From: Arthrobacter sp.
Lineage (GTDB): Bacteria; Actinomycetota; Actinomycetes; Actinomycetales; Micrococcaceae
Direction: 5' to 3'
Length of the DNA: 64,000 bases
Assembly: GCA_023264815.1 (NCBI GenBank)
Contig: JAHFUZ010000014.1
Coordinates: 1 to 64,000, forward strand
A program made the translations under genes and the position numbers. How positions within the stretch are numbered: the stretch's first letter is position 1; each line of letters opens with the position of its first letter. This document shows, in pieces, positions 37,487-45,241 of this stretch. The notes below the pieces were generated by a model. That model was not told the DNA's origin. It worked only from the letters and a program-made list of their open reading frames with translations, and did no database searches.

Positions 37487-38428
37487 TTAAGCGGCCTTGC
37501 GCCACCCCGCCTGGAGCAAGGCCGCCCGGATCTTGGCCACCGCGGGCTTGGCGTCGTCCAGCATGTGCCGTTTGGAAATGCGCACTTCAGTCCAGCCGAG
37601 TGCTTGGTAGCTTTCTGAGCGCGCAATGTCACGGACGATCTGGCCCTCCTCACCGTGGTGTTCGCCCTCGTACTCAATCCCGATCCGATGCTTCCGGTAC
37701 GACAGGTCCGGCTCGTGATGGCGGCCGCCGTCCGCGCCGATAATCGGGACGTTCAGATCGGGTTCGGGCAGGCCGGCCCGCACCACGGCCAGGCGGAGCA
37801 GCGTCTCCTGCGGTGAGTCGGAGCCTACGCGGACCAGCTCGATCGCCTCCTTGGCTTTGCGCAGCCCACGCTTTCCCTTGTGCCGGTCGATCATCCGCTG
37901 AAGATCAACCACGCCACAGTGCGGCATGTCCCGGTCCTCAAAAGCCGTCCTCGGTACACGCACGCAGCTGTCCCCCAAGGCCACGAGTTCGTCAACGGTG
38001 AGCAATTCCGCCATGTCCAGCCAGGTCCGCTCGGGGGTGGTCACCGGAATTCCGTCGACTGTTGTGACCTCGTCGCCATAAAGCTTCATGCGGTGGACAA
38101 CGATGTGCGGCCGGTTCAGGTGGGCCGCACCCGCAGGCCTGATGAGGTGGAACATCTCTGGAGTCCCTTTCTGCTGACGGCCCGGCAGGAGCAGGAGCTC
38201 AACCGCGGTGGCGTGTGATGCTGCGCACCGCTCATTGACCTCAACGAAAGGCCGCACCCTGGCGCTTAAGGGGAGCTCCGACGTCGGGCTTTCCGAACGG
38301 ATCCCCCTGCCGAGGCGCCGCAGCGACCAGTGTCGCAGCCGCCGCGGTGAAACTCCCGCCCGCGTCGCCTCCGCAACCGTGAACGGCCGGTCCTGGAGTT
38401 CCGCTGGCAACGGGCGAGGGGTCTTCAT
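37487..38428 (-). CDS. DUF559/Vsr-like endonuclease with N-terminal AbiEi-type helix-turn-helix (copy 1)
   Basis: A 313-residue protein. The N-terminal winged-helix segment (about 14-45, PFTVAEATRAGVSPRRLRHW) resembles the AbiEi antitoxin N-terminus. The C-terminal nuclease domain has PD-(D/E)xK-type residues: Glu208 (SPQETLLRLA), Asp241 (HEPDLSYRKH), Glu252 and Glu254 (GIEYEGEHH) and a following RDIAR motif. The gene is bracketed by palindromes A1 and A2, and TTATCCACA lies 38 bp upstream of the chosen ATG. A TTG start at 38476 would run into that box. It is a paralogue of the protein at 61011-61970. The function is unknown; a repeat-linked mobile or DNA-processing nuclease is inferred. Confidence 0.75.
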   Translation of the reverse strand: MKTPRPLPAELQDRPFTVAEATRAGVSPRRLRHWSLRRLGRGIRSESPTSELPLSARVRPFVEVNERCAASHATAVELLLLPGRQQKGTPEMFHLIRPAGAAHLNRPHIVVHRMKLYGDEVTTVDGIPVTTPERTWLDMAELLTVDELVALGDSCVRVPRTAFEDRDMPHCGVVDLQRMIDRHKGKRGLRKAKEAIELVRVGSDSPQETLLRLAVVRAGLPEPDLNVPIIGADGGRHHEPDLSYRKHRIGIEYEGEHHGEEGQIVRDIARSESYQALGWTEVRISKRHMLDDAKPAVAKIRAALLQAGWRKAA

Positions 38429-38466
38429 GAACTCATCAGAACAGAATCCTGCAGACCGTGCAGAAG

Positions 38467-38475
38467 TTATCCACA
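38467..38475 (+). promoter_or_regulatory. DnaA-box-like TTATCCACA upstream of endonuclease copy 1
   Basis: A perfect match to the DnaA-box consensus, 38 bp upstream of the endonuclease ATG and one base before repeat A2. The same 9-mer lies 39 bp upstream of the paralogue's start at 62010-62018. Whether DnaA or the nuclease itself binds is unknown. Confidence 0.55.
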
Positions 38476-38476
38476 A

Positions 38477-38545
38477 CCCCCATCGGTTGCTCCGTATCTG
38501 TCGTTCTCGCGCGTGAAAACGACAGATACGGAGCAGTCGATGGGG
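38477..38545. repeat. Palindromic repeat A2 (family A)
   Basis: A 69-bp palindrome with 28-bp arms that match at 26 positions. The left arm begins CCCCATCGGTTGCTCCGTAT and the right arm ends CGATGGGG. It fills the space between the endonuclease upstream region and the stop codon of the DUF503 gene, which begins at the next base. Confidence 0.9.
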
Positions 38546-38839
38546 TTAGTCCTCGCTGTGGAGCTCACGCTGGCGGGCGCTGAGCAGCTCAATCTCCGGC
38601 CGCGCGGCCACAAAGCGTTCGACGGCGGTGAGCACCTCCACGAGGTGCGCCCGGTCAGCTGCCACCAGGCCGACGCCCACCTGCGAGCGCCGGTACTGGT
38701 CGTGGTCCCCCACCTCGGCGACGGACACGTCGAAGCGGCGCCCGAGCTCGGCGAGCAGCGGCCTGATGACGGAGCGTTTTTCCTTCAGGCTCTGGACGTC
38801 GCCCAGCAGGATATCGAATTCAATCCAGCCGACCCACAT
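38546..38839 (-). CDS. DUF503 (YlxP-like) protein
   Basis: A 97-residue protein of the DUF503 family: MWVGWIEFDILLGDVQSLKE then KRSVIRPLLAELGRRFDVSVAEVG and a conserved VGVGLVAAD. YlxP-type proteins are small, often encoded near ribosome-maturation genes, and have no settled function. Here the gene is enclosed by repeats A2 (at its stop) and A3 (12 bp from its start). Confidence 0.85.
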   Translation of the reverse strand: MWVGWIEFDILLGDVQSLKEKRSVIRPLLAELGRRFDVSVAEVGDHDQYRRSQVGVGLVAADRAHLVEVLTAVERFVAARPEIELLSARQRELHSED

Positions 38840-38851
38840 GCTTCATATCGT

Positions 38852-38911
38852 ATCGATTGCTCCGCAAGGGTCGTTCTGGGGACTCAAAACGACCGCTACG
38901 GAGCAATCGAT
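38852..38911. repeat. Palindromic repeat A3 (family A)
   Basis: A 60-bp palindrome with outer arms ATCGATTGCTCCG and CGGAGCAATCGAT and inner arms GTCGTT and AACGAC. It lies between the DUF503 start and the stop of the monooxygenase gene. The centre is less well conserved than in A2. Confidence 0.88.
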
Positions 38912-38916
38912 GGGGG

Positions 38917-39234
38917 TCAGATGGTGAGTTCGCCCATCCGGTCCCAGCCGTCGCCGTCGAGCTGGCGGCTGATGATCCGGGGCGTTTCGGCCAGGGCCTG
39001 CGGCATGTCGGCCATGGCCTGCTTGAAGTGCGCGCTGTTCACGTGGTCCTCGGCGGCATCGTCCTTGAACGCTTCCACCAGGACGAACTCGTGGGGATCG
39101 TCCACGCTGCGGGACCAGTCAAACCAGAGGTTGCCGGGCTCTTCGCGGGTTGCTTTAGTGAAGCTGTCCACGAGGCCGAGCCAGCGCTCGGACCAGTCGG
39201 GCTTGACCTTGAATTTTACGACGATGAAGATCAT
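38917..39234 (-). CDS. Putative quinol monooxygenase (antibiotic biosynthesis monooxygenase fold)
   Basis: A 105-residue ABM-domain protein. The start MIFIVVKFKVKPDWSERWLG, then ATREEPGNLWFDWSRSVDDP and FVLVEAFKDDAAEDHVNSAHF are the typical ferredoxin-like ABM blocks, as in YgiN. It probably acts on a quinol or phenolic substrate without a metal cofactor, or protects against one. It is preceded on the same strand by the TPR gene (33-bp gap). Confidence 0.82.
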   Translation of the reverse strand: MIFIVVKFKVKPDWSERWLGLVDSFTKATREEPGNLWFDWSRSVDDPHEFVLVEAFKDDAAEDHVNSAHFKQAMADMPQALAETPRIISRQLDGDGWDRMGELTI

Positions 39235-39267
39235 GGGTTTTCCTTCGGGTTGCGGATTGTTGGGTGG

Positions 39268-39894
39268 TCAGCCGCCGGCCAGGGCGAGCTCGCAGGCCAG
39301 GATGGCTTCGCGGGCCTGCTGCTGTTCTGCCGGGGTGCCGGCCTGCTCCGCCCACTGTTCGGCGAGCTGGAATTCCACCACCGCCTGGGTCAGCCGGCCG
39401 GCTCCGTGCAGGGTCCGGCCGAGGCTCTGGTGCAGCCCCGCCATCCATCGCCGGGTGAGCCGGTCATGCGCGGTTGATGCGTATTCGAGGGCACTGCGGG
39501 TCCACGATTCCGCATGGGCGGTGTCGGCGATGGCCAGCATTTGCAGCGCATCGACGGCGAGGTACTCCTCGCCGAGGTGGTCGCCGAGTTCGGCAGCCTG
39601 TTCAAACAGGGGAACGGCCATGGCGCTGTGGCCGCTGGAATTGAGCAGCCGTCCGCGCTCCAGCAGGACGCGGACGCCCACGGTGGGTTCTTCGCTGCAA
39701 TCAATCGAATCCAGCAGCGCATCGGCTTCCTCATACCGCTCCTGCAGGCCCATGGCCCGGCCCAGCTGGGTGGCGAGTTCGGCTTTTTCGTCGGTGTTGT
39801 AGGCGGGGTCGTCCAGGGCTTCCCGGAAACGTTGTTCGGAGAACGCGGGATCCCCATAGTTCCAGAGGCGGTCAAGGGTCTGTTGGTCCAGCAT
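39268..39894 (-). CDS. Tetratricopeptide-repeat protein
   Basis: A 208-residue all-helical protein with TPR-like units: YEEADALLDSIDCSEE, LLNSSGHSAMAVPLFEQAAEL, and LHGAGRLTQAVVEFQLAEQWAEQAG. No catalytic domain or signal peptide is seen, so it is likely a cytosolic scaffold or adaptor. Neighbouring small genes on the same strand give no clear hint. Confidence 0.75.
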   Translation of the reverse strand: MLDQQTLDRLWNYGDPAFSEQRFREALDDPAYNTDEKAELATQLGRAMGLQERYEEADALLDSIDCSEEPTVGVRVLLERGRLLNSSGHSAMAVPLFEQAAELGDHLGEEYLAVDALQMLAIADTAHAESWTRSALEYASTAHDRLTRRWMAGLHQSLGRTLHGAGRLTQAVVEFQLAEQWAEQAGTPAEQQQAREAILACELALAGG

Positions 39895-39908
39895 GTACCT
39901 TCTCCTGA

Positions 39909-40457
39909 TCAGCTTTCACCTGCGGCGAGTTGGCGTGCCCCTTCAACGTATCGCGAAGTGACATGCCTTTGCGCCGCCCTGGTCACCAGGCCACCCGCAC
40001 GGTAGAACCGGTTAGCCGGCACGCTGAACGCGGTGATCTTGAGGAACACCCGCCCGGTGTCATCGATCTCAACCTCAAATGCCTCTTCGCCCCGCGCCGG
40101 ATGCCCAGGCAGTGTTCCGTAGCCGAACCCGGCAGACTGCGGCGCAGCGCCCGGCACCGGCCGCCGGACCCAGACCACTTCGCACGGTGCGTTGATGCGG
40201 AAAGGCCCGACGCCGAAGCCGCTCACCACGCGCGTTCCGGGACGGACGACGTCGGACTCCGCCCGGACGCGCAAACCGGAGCGCCGCTGCAGTTCCCAGG
40301 TCAGGATCCCCTGCGCCACGCGGCGGTAGACCGCCAACCCGTCGCCCAAATAGACCTGGGATACCAGGCAGGGGTACCCCGCCGGCGGCCGGCCGTTCTC
40401 GGTGGAGCCGACACCCGGATAGTCAAGCCGGCCGCCCACCAGACGCTTCTCAGTCAA
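39909..40457 (-). CDS. DUF1990 family protein
   Basis: A 182-residue member of DUF1990. Typical blocks are LDYPGVGSTENGRPPAGYPC near the start, FGVGPFRINAPCEVVWV in the middle and FGYGTLPGHPARGEEAFEVE followed by FSVPANRFYRAGGLVTRAAQ. The family has a lipocalin-like or START-like look and unknown function, and is common in actinobacteria and plants. It overlaps the YjbR-like gene upstream by 8 bp, showing coupling. Confidence 0.85.
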   Translation of the reverse strand: MTEKRLVGGRLDYPGVGSTENGRPPAGYPCLVSQVYLGDGLAVYRRVAQGILTWELQRRSGLRVRAESDVVRPGTRVVSGFGVGPFRINAPCEVVWVRRPVPGAAPQSAGFGYGTLPGHPARGEEAFEVEIDDTGRVFLKITAFSVPANRFYRAGGLVTRAAQRHVTSRYVEGARQLAAGES

Positions 40458-40869
40458 CGGAATCCTCCCGGGTTCCCGTCAGCCGCGCCCACCCCAGCTG
40501 CTCCTGCTGCTTGCGGCTGAGCGTGGCCACCACCAGATCGTAGGAGTCCTCCACCATGTCCCGGACCATGCCATCCGGCAACGCACCGTCCAGCCGCACC
40601 CCGTTCCAATGCGTCTTGTTCATGTGCCAGGCGCCAGTAATTTCAGGGTGCGCGGCGCGGAGTTGCTCGGCCAGGGCAGGCTCGCACTTCAGGCTCACGG
40701 ACCAGTCATCCGCGTCCATGGCGGATGCCGCGAACATCTTGGCTTCGTGCCGGGATCCCCCGGCAACGGCTGCGCGGACCTTGAACACGGATGTCTCCGG
40801 TCCGAACGGAAAATCTTCGAAGGCTCCGGGAAAGCTCAGGCAGATGCTCCGGAGGGCAGCAGCGTCCAT
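40450..40869 (-). CDS. MmcQ/YjbR family DNA-binding-like protein
   Basis: A 139-residue CyaY-like-fold protein. LRSICLSFPGAFEDFPFGPE, then VFKVRAAVAGGSRHEAKMFA, SLKCEPALAEQLRAAHPEI and HMNKTHWNGVRLDG are diagnostic of the YjbR/MmcQ family. These proteins may bind DNA, but the role is not known. First gene of a two-gene unit with the DUF1990 gene. Confidence 0.88.
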   Translation of the reverse strand: MDAAALRSICLSFPGAFEDFPFGPETSVFKVRAAVAGGSRHEAKMFAASAMDADDWSVSLKCEPALAEQLRAAHPEITGAWHMNKTHWNGVRLDGALPDGMVRDMVEDSYDLVVATLSRKQQEQLGWARLTGTREDSVD

Positions 40870-40900
40870 GCCACGAGCCTATCCGCCCGCGGCCGTGGGC

Positions 40901-42148
40901 TTAACCTGCTGCGCGGGCATCACCAATGCTGTGCAGTCCTTCCGGGGTGGTGCCGTTGACTTCGTAATCGCCCACGATGCGTGCCTTGAACACTGCCGGG
41001 TTGTGGGTGGAGACGGTGCGCGCGTTGCGCCAGTGCCGGTCCAGGGACTTCGAGGTGGAAGTTGAGGAAGCGCCGGTGACATCGAAGAGCTGCTGGGCGG
41101 CGGCCTGCACCAGCTCAGGCACCAGCAGCTGCGCCTTCTCCACGGCGACTTCGCCCCGGACATACCGCTGCACCGGGGTGAGGTCCAGCGCCGGACCGGC
41201 GGCGGCGTCGAGCTCCCGCGCGGCCGCCAGCACCACGGACTCGGCGGCGAACACCTTGGCTGACAGCTGCCCCACCAGCTGCAGGATCAGCGGGTCATGG
41301 CGGAACAGCTCTCCGGACCCGGTGTTGAACGTCCGCTTCCGGTCACGGACCAGCGAGCGGGCATCAGCGAGCGCCGCCCGGCCGATGCCCGCCAGGACGG
41401 CGAGCAGGACCAGCTGGAAGAAGGCCGGCTCGTGCGTGGTGGACACCGAGCGCTGGATGATGTTCGCAGGGGGCACGACGGCGTCGCGGAAGATGGTGGT
41501 GCCCGTTCCCGTCAGCTGCTGGCCGAAGCCGTCCCAGTCGTCGAGGATTTCCACGCCCGGCTGGGAGGTGCTGACCACGGCGTACTGCCGGCCCTCGATG
41601 CCCTCGGTGCTGGCGGTGACGGCGATCCATTCGGCGAAGATGGTGCCGGTGGTGTAGAACTTCCTGCCGTTCAGCAGCCAGTTCTCACCGTCGCGGCTGA
41701 GTGTGGTGCCGGTGGAACCGATGACGATTCCGGACCGCTCCGTGGCGGCGTTGCCGAAGATCTCGCCTGCCACCACCCGGGGGTACCAGCGGTTCTGGAA
41801 GTCCGCCGGTTCCAGGCCCACCGTCTCCACGAAGGCGAAGTGTGACCGGTAGAGGTGCGCCACGGACGAATCCGCTTCCGCCAGCTCAATGAGCAGCCGG
41901 AAGAACGGCTCGAAGCCGATCCCGTCACCGCCGTGTGCCACGGGTACGCGCAGCCGTCCGAAGCCGGCTTCGTTGAGCCAGCGGACCTGCTCGAACGGCA
42001 GGACCCGGTCCTGTTCCCGGGCCAGGGCGCCGTCAGCGATCCGGGCGAAAATCGGCCTGAACCGCTCGGCCAGGCGCTGGTACCCGGCTTCGGCCGATGC
42101 TGCCGCAGCGGGCGCTGTGGCCGTTGTGGTCCCTGGTGCGTAGGTCAT
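40901..42148 (-). CDS. SfnB-like acyl-CoA-dehydrogenase-family sulfur-acquisition oxidoreductase
   Basis: A 415-residue flavin-dependent oxidoreductase or monooxygenase of the acyl-CoA dehydrogenase superfamily, of the SfnB/DszC type used to obtain sulfur from sulfones or other organosulfur compounds. Recognisable are ADSSVAHLYRSHFAFVET, the flavin-binding stretch GNAATERSGIVIGSTGT, NWLLNGRKFYTTGT and QQLFDVTGASSTSTSKSLDRHWRNART. GGGGGAG precedes ATG 42148. It is the last gene of the SAM-riboswitch-controlled left sulfur operon. Confidence 0.85.
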   Translation of the reverse strand: MTYAPGTTTATAPAAAASAEAGYQRLAERFRPIFARIADGALAREQDRVLPFEQVRWLNEAGFGRLRVPVAHGGDGIGFEPFFRLLIELAEADSSVAHLYRSHFAFVETVGLEPADFQNRWYPRVVAGEIFGNAATERSGIVIGSTGTTLSRDGENWLLNGRKFYTTGTIFAEWIAVTASTEGIEGRQYAVVSTSQPGVEILDDWDGFGQQLTGTGTTIFRDAVVPPANIIQRSVSTTHEPAFFQLVLLAVLAGIGRAALADARSLVRDRKRTFNTGSGELFRHDPLILQLVGQLSAKVFAAESVVLAAARELDAAAGPALDLTPVQRYVRGEVAVEKAQLLVPELVQAAAQQLFDVTGASSTSTSKSLDRHWRNARTVSTHNPAVFKARIVGDYEVNGTTPEGLHSIGDARAAG

Positions 42149-42187
42149 GACGTCTCCCCCATCGTGGTGCAGGTCCTGGTGGCCGGG

Positions 42188-43060
42188 CTAGAGCTTGGTG
42201 ATGTCGGCGGCCGGGTCCTGGTCCCACGGGGTGGGCAGGATGCCGTTCTGGTAGCTGGCGAACCAGGCCTTGACCTCGGGCGACTGGAAGGCTTCCTTGA
42301 GCGCGTTCGCCTTCTCCGACCCGGCGAAGTCCTTCCGGCCGGCCACCACAATCCGGAACGGGATCTGGTCCGCATCCGATTCGAAGGCCAGGGCGTCGGC
42401 CTTGGTGTGCTTGGCGTCGGCTGCCATCCGGGCGACGAGGAAGCCGGCGTCAACGTCGGGCAGGGTCTTGGCGAGGGACTGCTGGTCCACCTCGACGAAC
42501 TGCAGCTTCTTCGGGTTGGCCGTGATGTTCTTCTGCGACGTGTGGATCACGGTGGCCTCCGAGAGTTCCAGCAGGCCTGCGTCGCGGAGCATGAACAGGG
42601 CGCGGCCGTTGTTGGCCGGGTCCACGGGAATGCCGATCTTGGCACCGTCCGGAAGTTCACTCAGGGATTTGTACTTGTCGGACCAGATACCGCCCGGTGC
42701 GCTGTAGACGTAGAAGAGGCCCACGTTCTCCAGGTTCTTGTCCTGGTTGAACTGCCGCAGGTAGGCGTTGTGCTGGAAGAAGTTGGCGTCGAATTCACCG
42801 TTGGCCACGGCCAGGTTGGGCTGGATGATGTCCGTGACGTACGTGGGCTCCAGAGTCCAGCCCTTGGCTTCAAGGAGCTTCTGGGCGATCTTGGTGGGCT
42901 CCTGGTAGGGGGCCGATTCGGTGACGATGATCTTGATGGTTTTGCCGCCGCCGGCCGCGCTGGCGCCACCCGGGTTGACGAGGCCGCAACCGGTCAGGGC
43001 CGAAACCGAGACTGCGCCAGCACCCGCGAGGGCATACTTGAGGAAACTTCTACGCTGCAT
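42188..43060 (-). CDS. MetQ/NlpA-family substrate-binding lipoprotein
   Basis: A 290-residue lipoprotein that captures the substrate for the Met-type importer. The signal starts MQRRSFLKYALAGAGAVSVS (a twin-arginine RRSFLK motif) and ends in a lipobox LTGC near residue 25. The NlpA domain follows: IIVTESAPYQEPTKIAQKLL, DIIQPNLAVANGEFDANFFQHN and GAKIGIPVDPANNGRALFML. In this organosulfur setting the ligand may be methionine or another sulfur compound such as a sulfonate. Confidence 0.88.
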   Translation of the reverse strand: MQRRSFLKYALAGAGAVSVSALTGCGLVNPGGASAAGGGKTIKIIVTESAPYQEPTKIAQKLLEAKGWTLEPTYVTDIIQPNLAVANGEFDANFFQHNAYLRQFNQDKNLENVGLFYVYSAPGGIWSDKYKSLSELPDGAKIGIPVDPANNGRALFMLRDAGLLELSEATVIHTSQKNITANPKKLQFVEVDQQSLAKTLPDVDAGFLVARMAADAKHTKADALAFESDADQIPFRIVVAGRKDFAGSEKANALKEAFQSPEVKAWFASYQNGILPTPWDQDPAADITKL

Positions 43061-43087
43061 GATGTGTGGTCCTTAGAAATAAACGGG

Positions 43088-44524
43088 CTAGACAGTGATG
43101 GTGGCGGGCTTGTTTTCGGCCGCCGCGGAAAATTCGGTGAAGGCGCCCCGGAATGCTGCGGCCGGGTGCCTGTCATTGAGGCGCGGGCCGGCGCCGAAGA
43201 GCTTTTCGCGCAGGGTGCCCTGCGCGTAGTCGGCCTGGGCCAGGCCACGGCTGCGCAGTTCGGGCAGCACACCGTTGATGAAATCGGTGTACGAGCCCGG
43301 GAGGGTCTGGTTGATGATGTTGATGCCGTCGATTCCGGCGTCCTGCCACTCTTCGAGGCGGTCGGCAATCTGCTCCGGCGTACCCACCACGCGGTTGGCG
43401 CGGCTGCGGTAGAGCGCAATGTCACGCAGCGTGGGGTTGCCGCCGCGGACGGAGGCCCGGATCGCGGTCAGGTGGCCCTGGCTGCCTTCGGTCTCAAGGT
43501 CACCGAGAGGTGTATCCAGGGGCAGGCCGCCAAGGTCCACGCCGACTCCCCCGCCCACGTGGGCCAGCAGGGCCTCGATGTCCAGGCTTTCCTCCAGCTC
43601 GTCGGCCTTGCGGTTGGCCTCGGCTTCCGTGCCTCCCACCACGAAGTGCATTCCCTGCAGGAACTTCACGTCATCGGGGTGGCGTCCTGCGGCTACGGCC
43701 TGTTCACGCACGGCTGCCGTGTACTTCGCGGCCACGTCCGTGTTCGGCGCCAGGGTGAAGGTGGCCTCCGCGTTGGCGGCGCAGAACTGCTGGCCGCGGC
43801 CGGAGCTGCCGGCCTGGAACAGCACCGGGGTGCGCTGCCGTGACGGCGCTGAAAGGTGCGGCCCGTCAATGGAGTACCTCGGTCCGCGGTGGTAGATCTT
43901 GCTGACCTTCTCCGGATCGGCGTGGACACCGTTTTCCTTGTCCAGGAGCAGGGCGTCGTCCTCCCACGAGCCTTCCCACAGCTTGTAGGCCGCCTCAACG
44001 TATTCGTCGGCCCAGTCGTAACGCTCATCATGCTTGGTCAGCTCGGTGGCGTTGAAGTTCCGGTGGGCGTTTTCCAGCACGCTCGTGACGATGTTCCAGG
44101 CGACGCGTCCGTTGCTGATATGGTCCAGCGTGGACATCTGCCGGGCGAACTGGAACGGATGGCTCTGGATGACCGACGACGTCGCGGCCAGCCCGATCTC
44201 GCGGGTCGAGGTGGCGAGTGCGGACAGCAGGATCAGGGGATCGTTGGACGGCACCTGGAGGCCCTTTTTCAGCAGCGACGCCCACCCGCCGTCGTAATCG
44301 CCGTAAAGGCCTACGACGTCGGCGAAGAAGATCGCGTCAAACTTGGCGTCCTCGAGCTGGCGGGCCAGGTCAATCCAGAGCGGCAGCTCGTTGAACCGGT
44401 GCTGCTGCGCCTCCGGGCGGCGCCACTGGCCGCCCATGATGTGGCTGGACGTGTTCATCACGAACGCGCTGATCAGCAGGCGGGGGCGGGGCCCGTCGAA
44501 CCGGGTACTGGGTGTTGAAGTCAT
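43088..44524 (-). CDS. NtaA/SnaA/DszA-family FMNH2-dependent monooxygenase
   Basis: A 478-residue luciferase-like class C flavin monooxygenase. LLISAFVMNTSSHIMGGQWRRP at the start, FADVVGLYGDYDGGW, ATSSVIQSHPFQFARQMSTLDHISNGRVAWNIVTS and LFQAGSSGRGQQFCAANAEATF match the NtaA/SnaA/DszA subgroup, which cleaves N- or S-containing organics. The ATG at 44524 has GGAGGG seven bases upstream; the TTG at 44539 is inside that site and is rejected. It lies between the importer permease and the binding protein. Confidence 0.88.
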   Translation of the reverse strand: MTSTPSTRFDGPRPRLLISAFVMNTSSHIMGGQWRRPEAQQHRFNELPLWIDLARQLEDAKFDAIFFADVVGLYGDYDGGWASLLKKGLQVPSNDPLILLSALATSTREIGLAATSSVIQSHPFQFARQMSTLDHISNGRVAWNIVTSVLENAHRNFNATELTKHDERYDWADEYVEAAYKLWEGSWEDDALLLDKENGVHADPEKVSKIYHRGPRYSIDGPHLSAPSRQRTPVLFQAGSSGRGQQFCAANAEATFTLAPNTDVAAKYTAAVREQAVAAGRHPDDVKFLQGMHFVVGGTEAEANRKADELEESLDIEALLAHVGGGVGVDLGGLPLDTPLGDLETEGSQGHLTAIRASVRGGNPTLRDIALYRSRANRVVGTPEQIADRLEEWQDAGIDGINIINQTLPGSYTDFINGVLPELRSRGLAQADYAQGTLREKLFGAGPRLNDRHPAAAFRGAFTEFSAAAENKPATITV

Positions 44525-44575
44525 GGGTGTGCCCTCCAAAGGGGAAGAAAAAGGGTGACGGACCGGACCGGTGGC

Positions 44576-45241
44576 TTAGAGGCGCTTGTCGAGCCGCCGC
44601 GCGATGTACGAGCCGCCCAGCTGGACGATGGTGACCAGCAGGATCATCAGGACGATGGCGGTGATCATCAGCGGTGTTTCGTAGCGGTAATACCCGTAGC
44701 GGATGGCGAAGTCGCCGATCCCGCCGCCGCCCACCAGGCCGGCCATCGCCGAATACGAGATGAAGCTGACTGTCATGATGGTGACGGAGCTGACCAGCCC
44801 TGGCTTCGCTTCCACGATCAGGACATCCCGGACAATCTGGCGCCGGCTTGCCCCCATGGACCGCGCGGCTTCAACGACGCCGCCGCCCAGCTGGCTCAGG
44901 TTCTGCTCCACAAAGCGGGCGAAGTAGGGAATGGCGTTGATGGTCAGCGGCACGATCACGGCGGCTGTGCCAATGGTGGTTCCCACAATGAAACGGGTGA
45001 CCGGAATGATCGCTATCAGCAGGATCAGGAACGGGAAGGACCGCACCAGGTTGACGAGCCCGTCCAGGATGCGGTGCAGCCTGGGCTTGTGCTTCAGTCC
45101 ATTGGGGCCGATGGTGTACAGCAGCACGCCCAGGGGGGTGCCCAGAAGGACCGCCAGCGGGATGGCAACCAGCAGCATGGTGAGGGTCTGCCCCATGGCG
45201 ACGCCGATTTCGGGCAGGACTTCCAGGATGCGGTCAAGCAT
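44576..45241 (-). CDS. metI: Methionine-type ABC transporter permease MetI
   Basis: A 221-residue permease. LDRILEVLPEIGVAMGQTLTM is the usual MetI start; five helices follow, and the EAA loop is VVEAARSMGASRRQIVRDVL near 125-145 with the conserved G. It pairs with the adjacent ATPase and NlpA-like lipoprotein. The start overlaps the ATPase stop by 8 bp. Confidence 0.9.
   Translation of the reverse strand: MLDRILEVLPEIGVAMGQTLTMLLVAIPLAVLLGTPLGVLLYTIGPNGLKHKPRLHRILDGLVNLVRSFPFLILLIAIIPVTRFIVGTTIGTAAVIVPLTINAIPYFARFVEQNLSQLGGGVVEAARSMGASRRQIVRDVLIVEAKPGLVSSVTIMTVSFISYSAMAGLVGGGGIGDFAIRYGYYRYETPLMITAIVLMILLVTIVQLGGSYIARRLDKRL

Noticed and set aside
43061..43087. Possible CRISPR or tandem repeats across the sulfur region
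   Set aside because: No regular direct repeats with spacers were found anywhere in the window; the only repeated DNA is the palindromes and the riboswitch cores.
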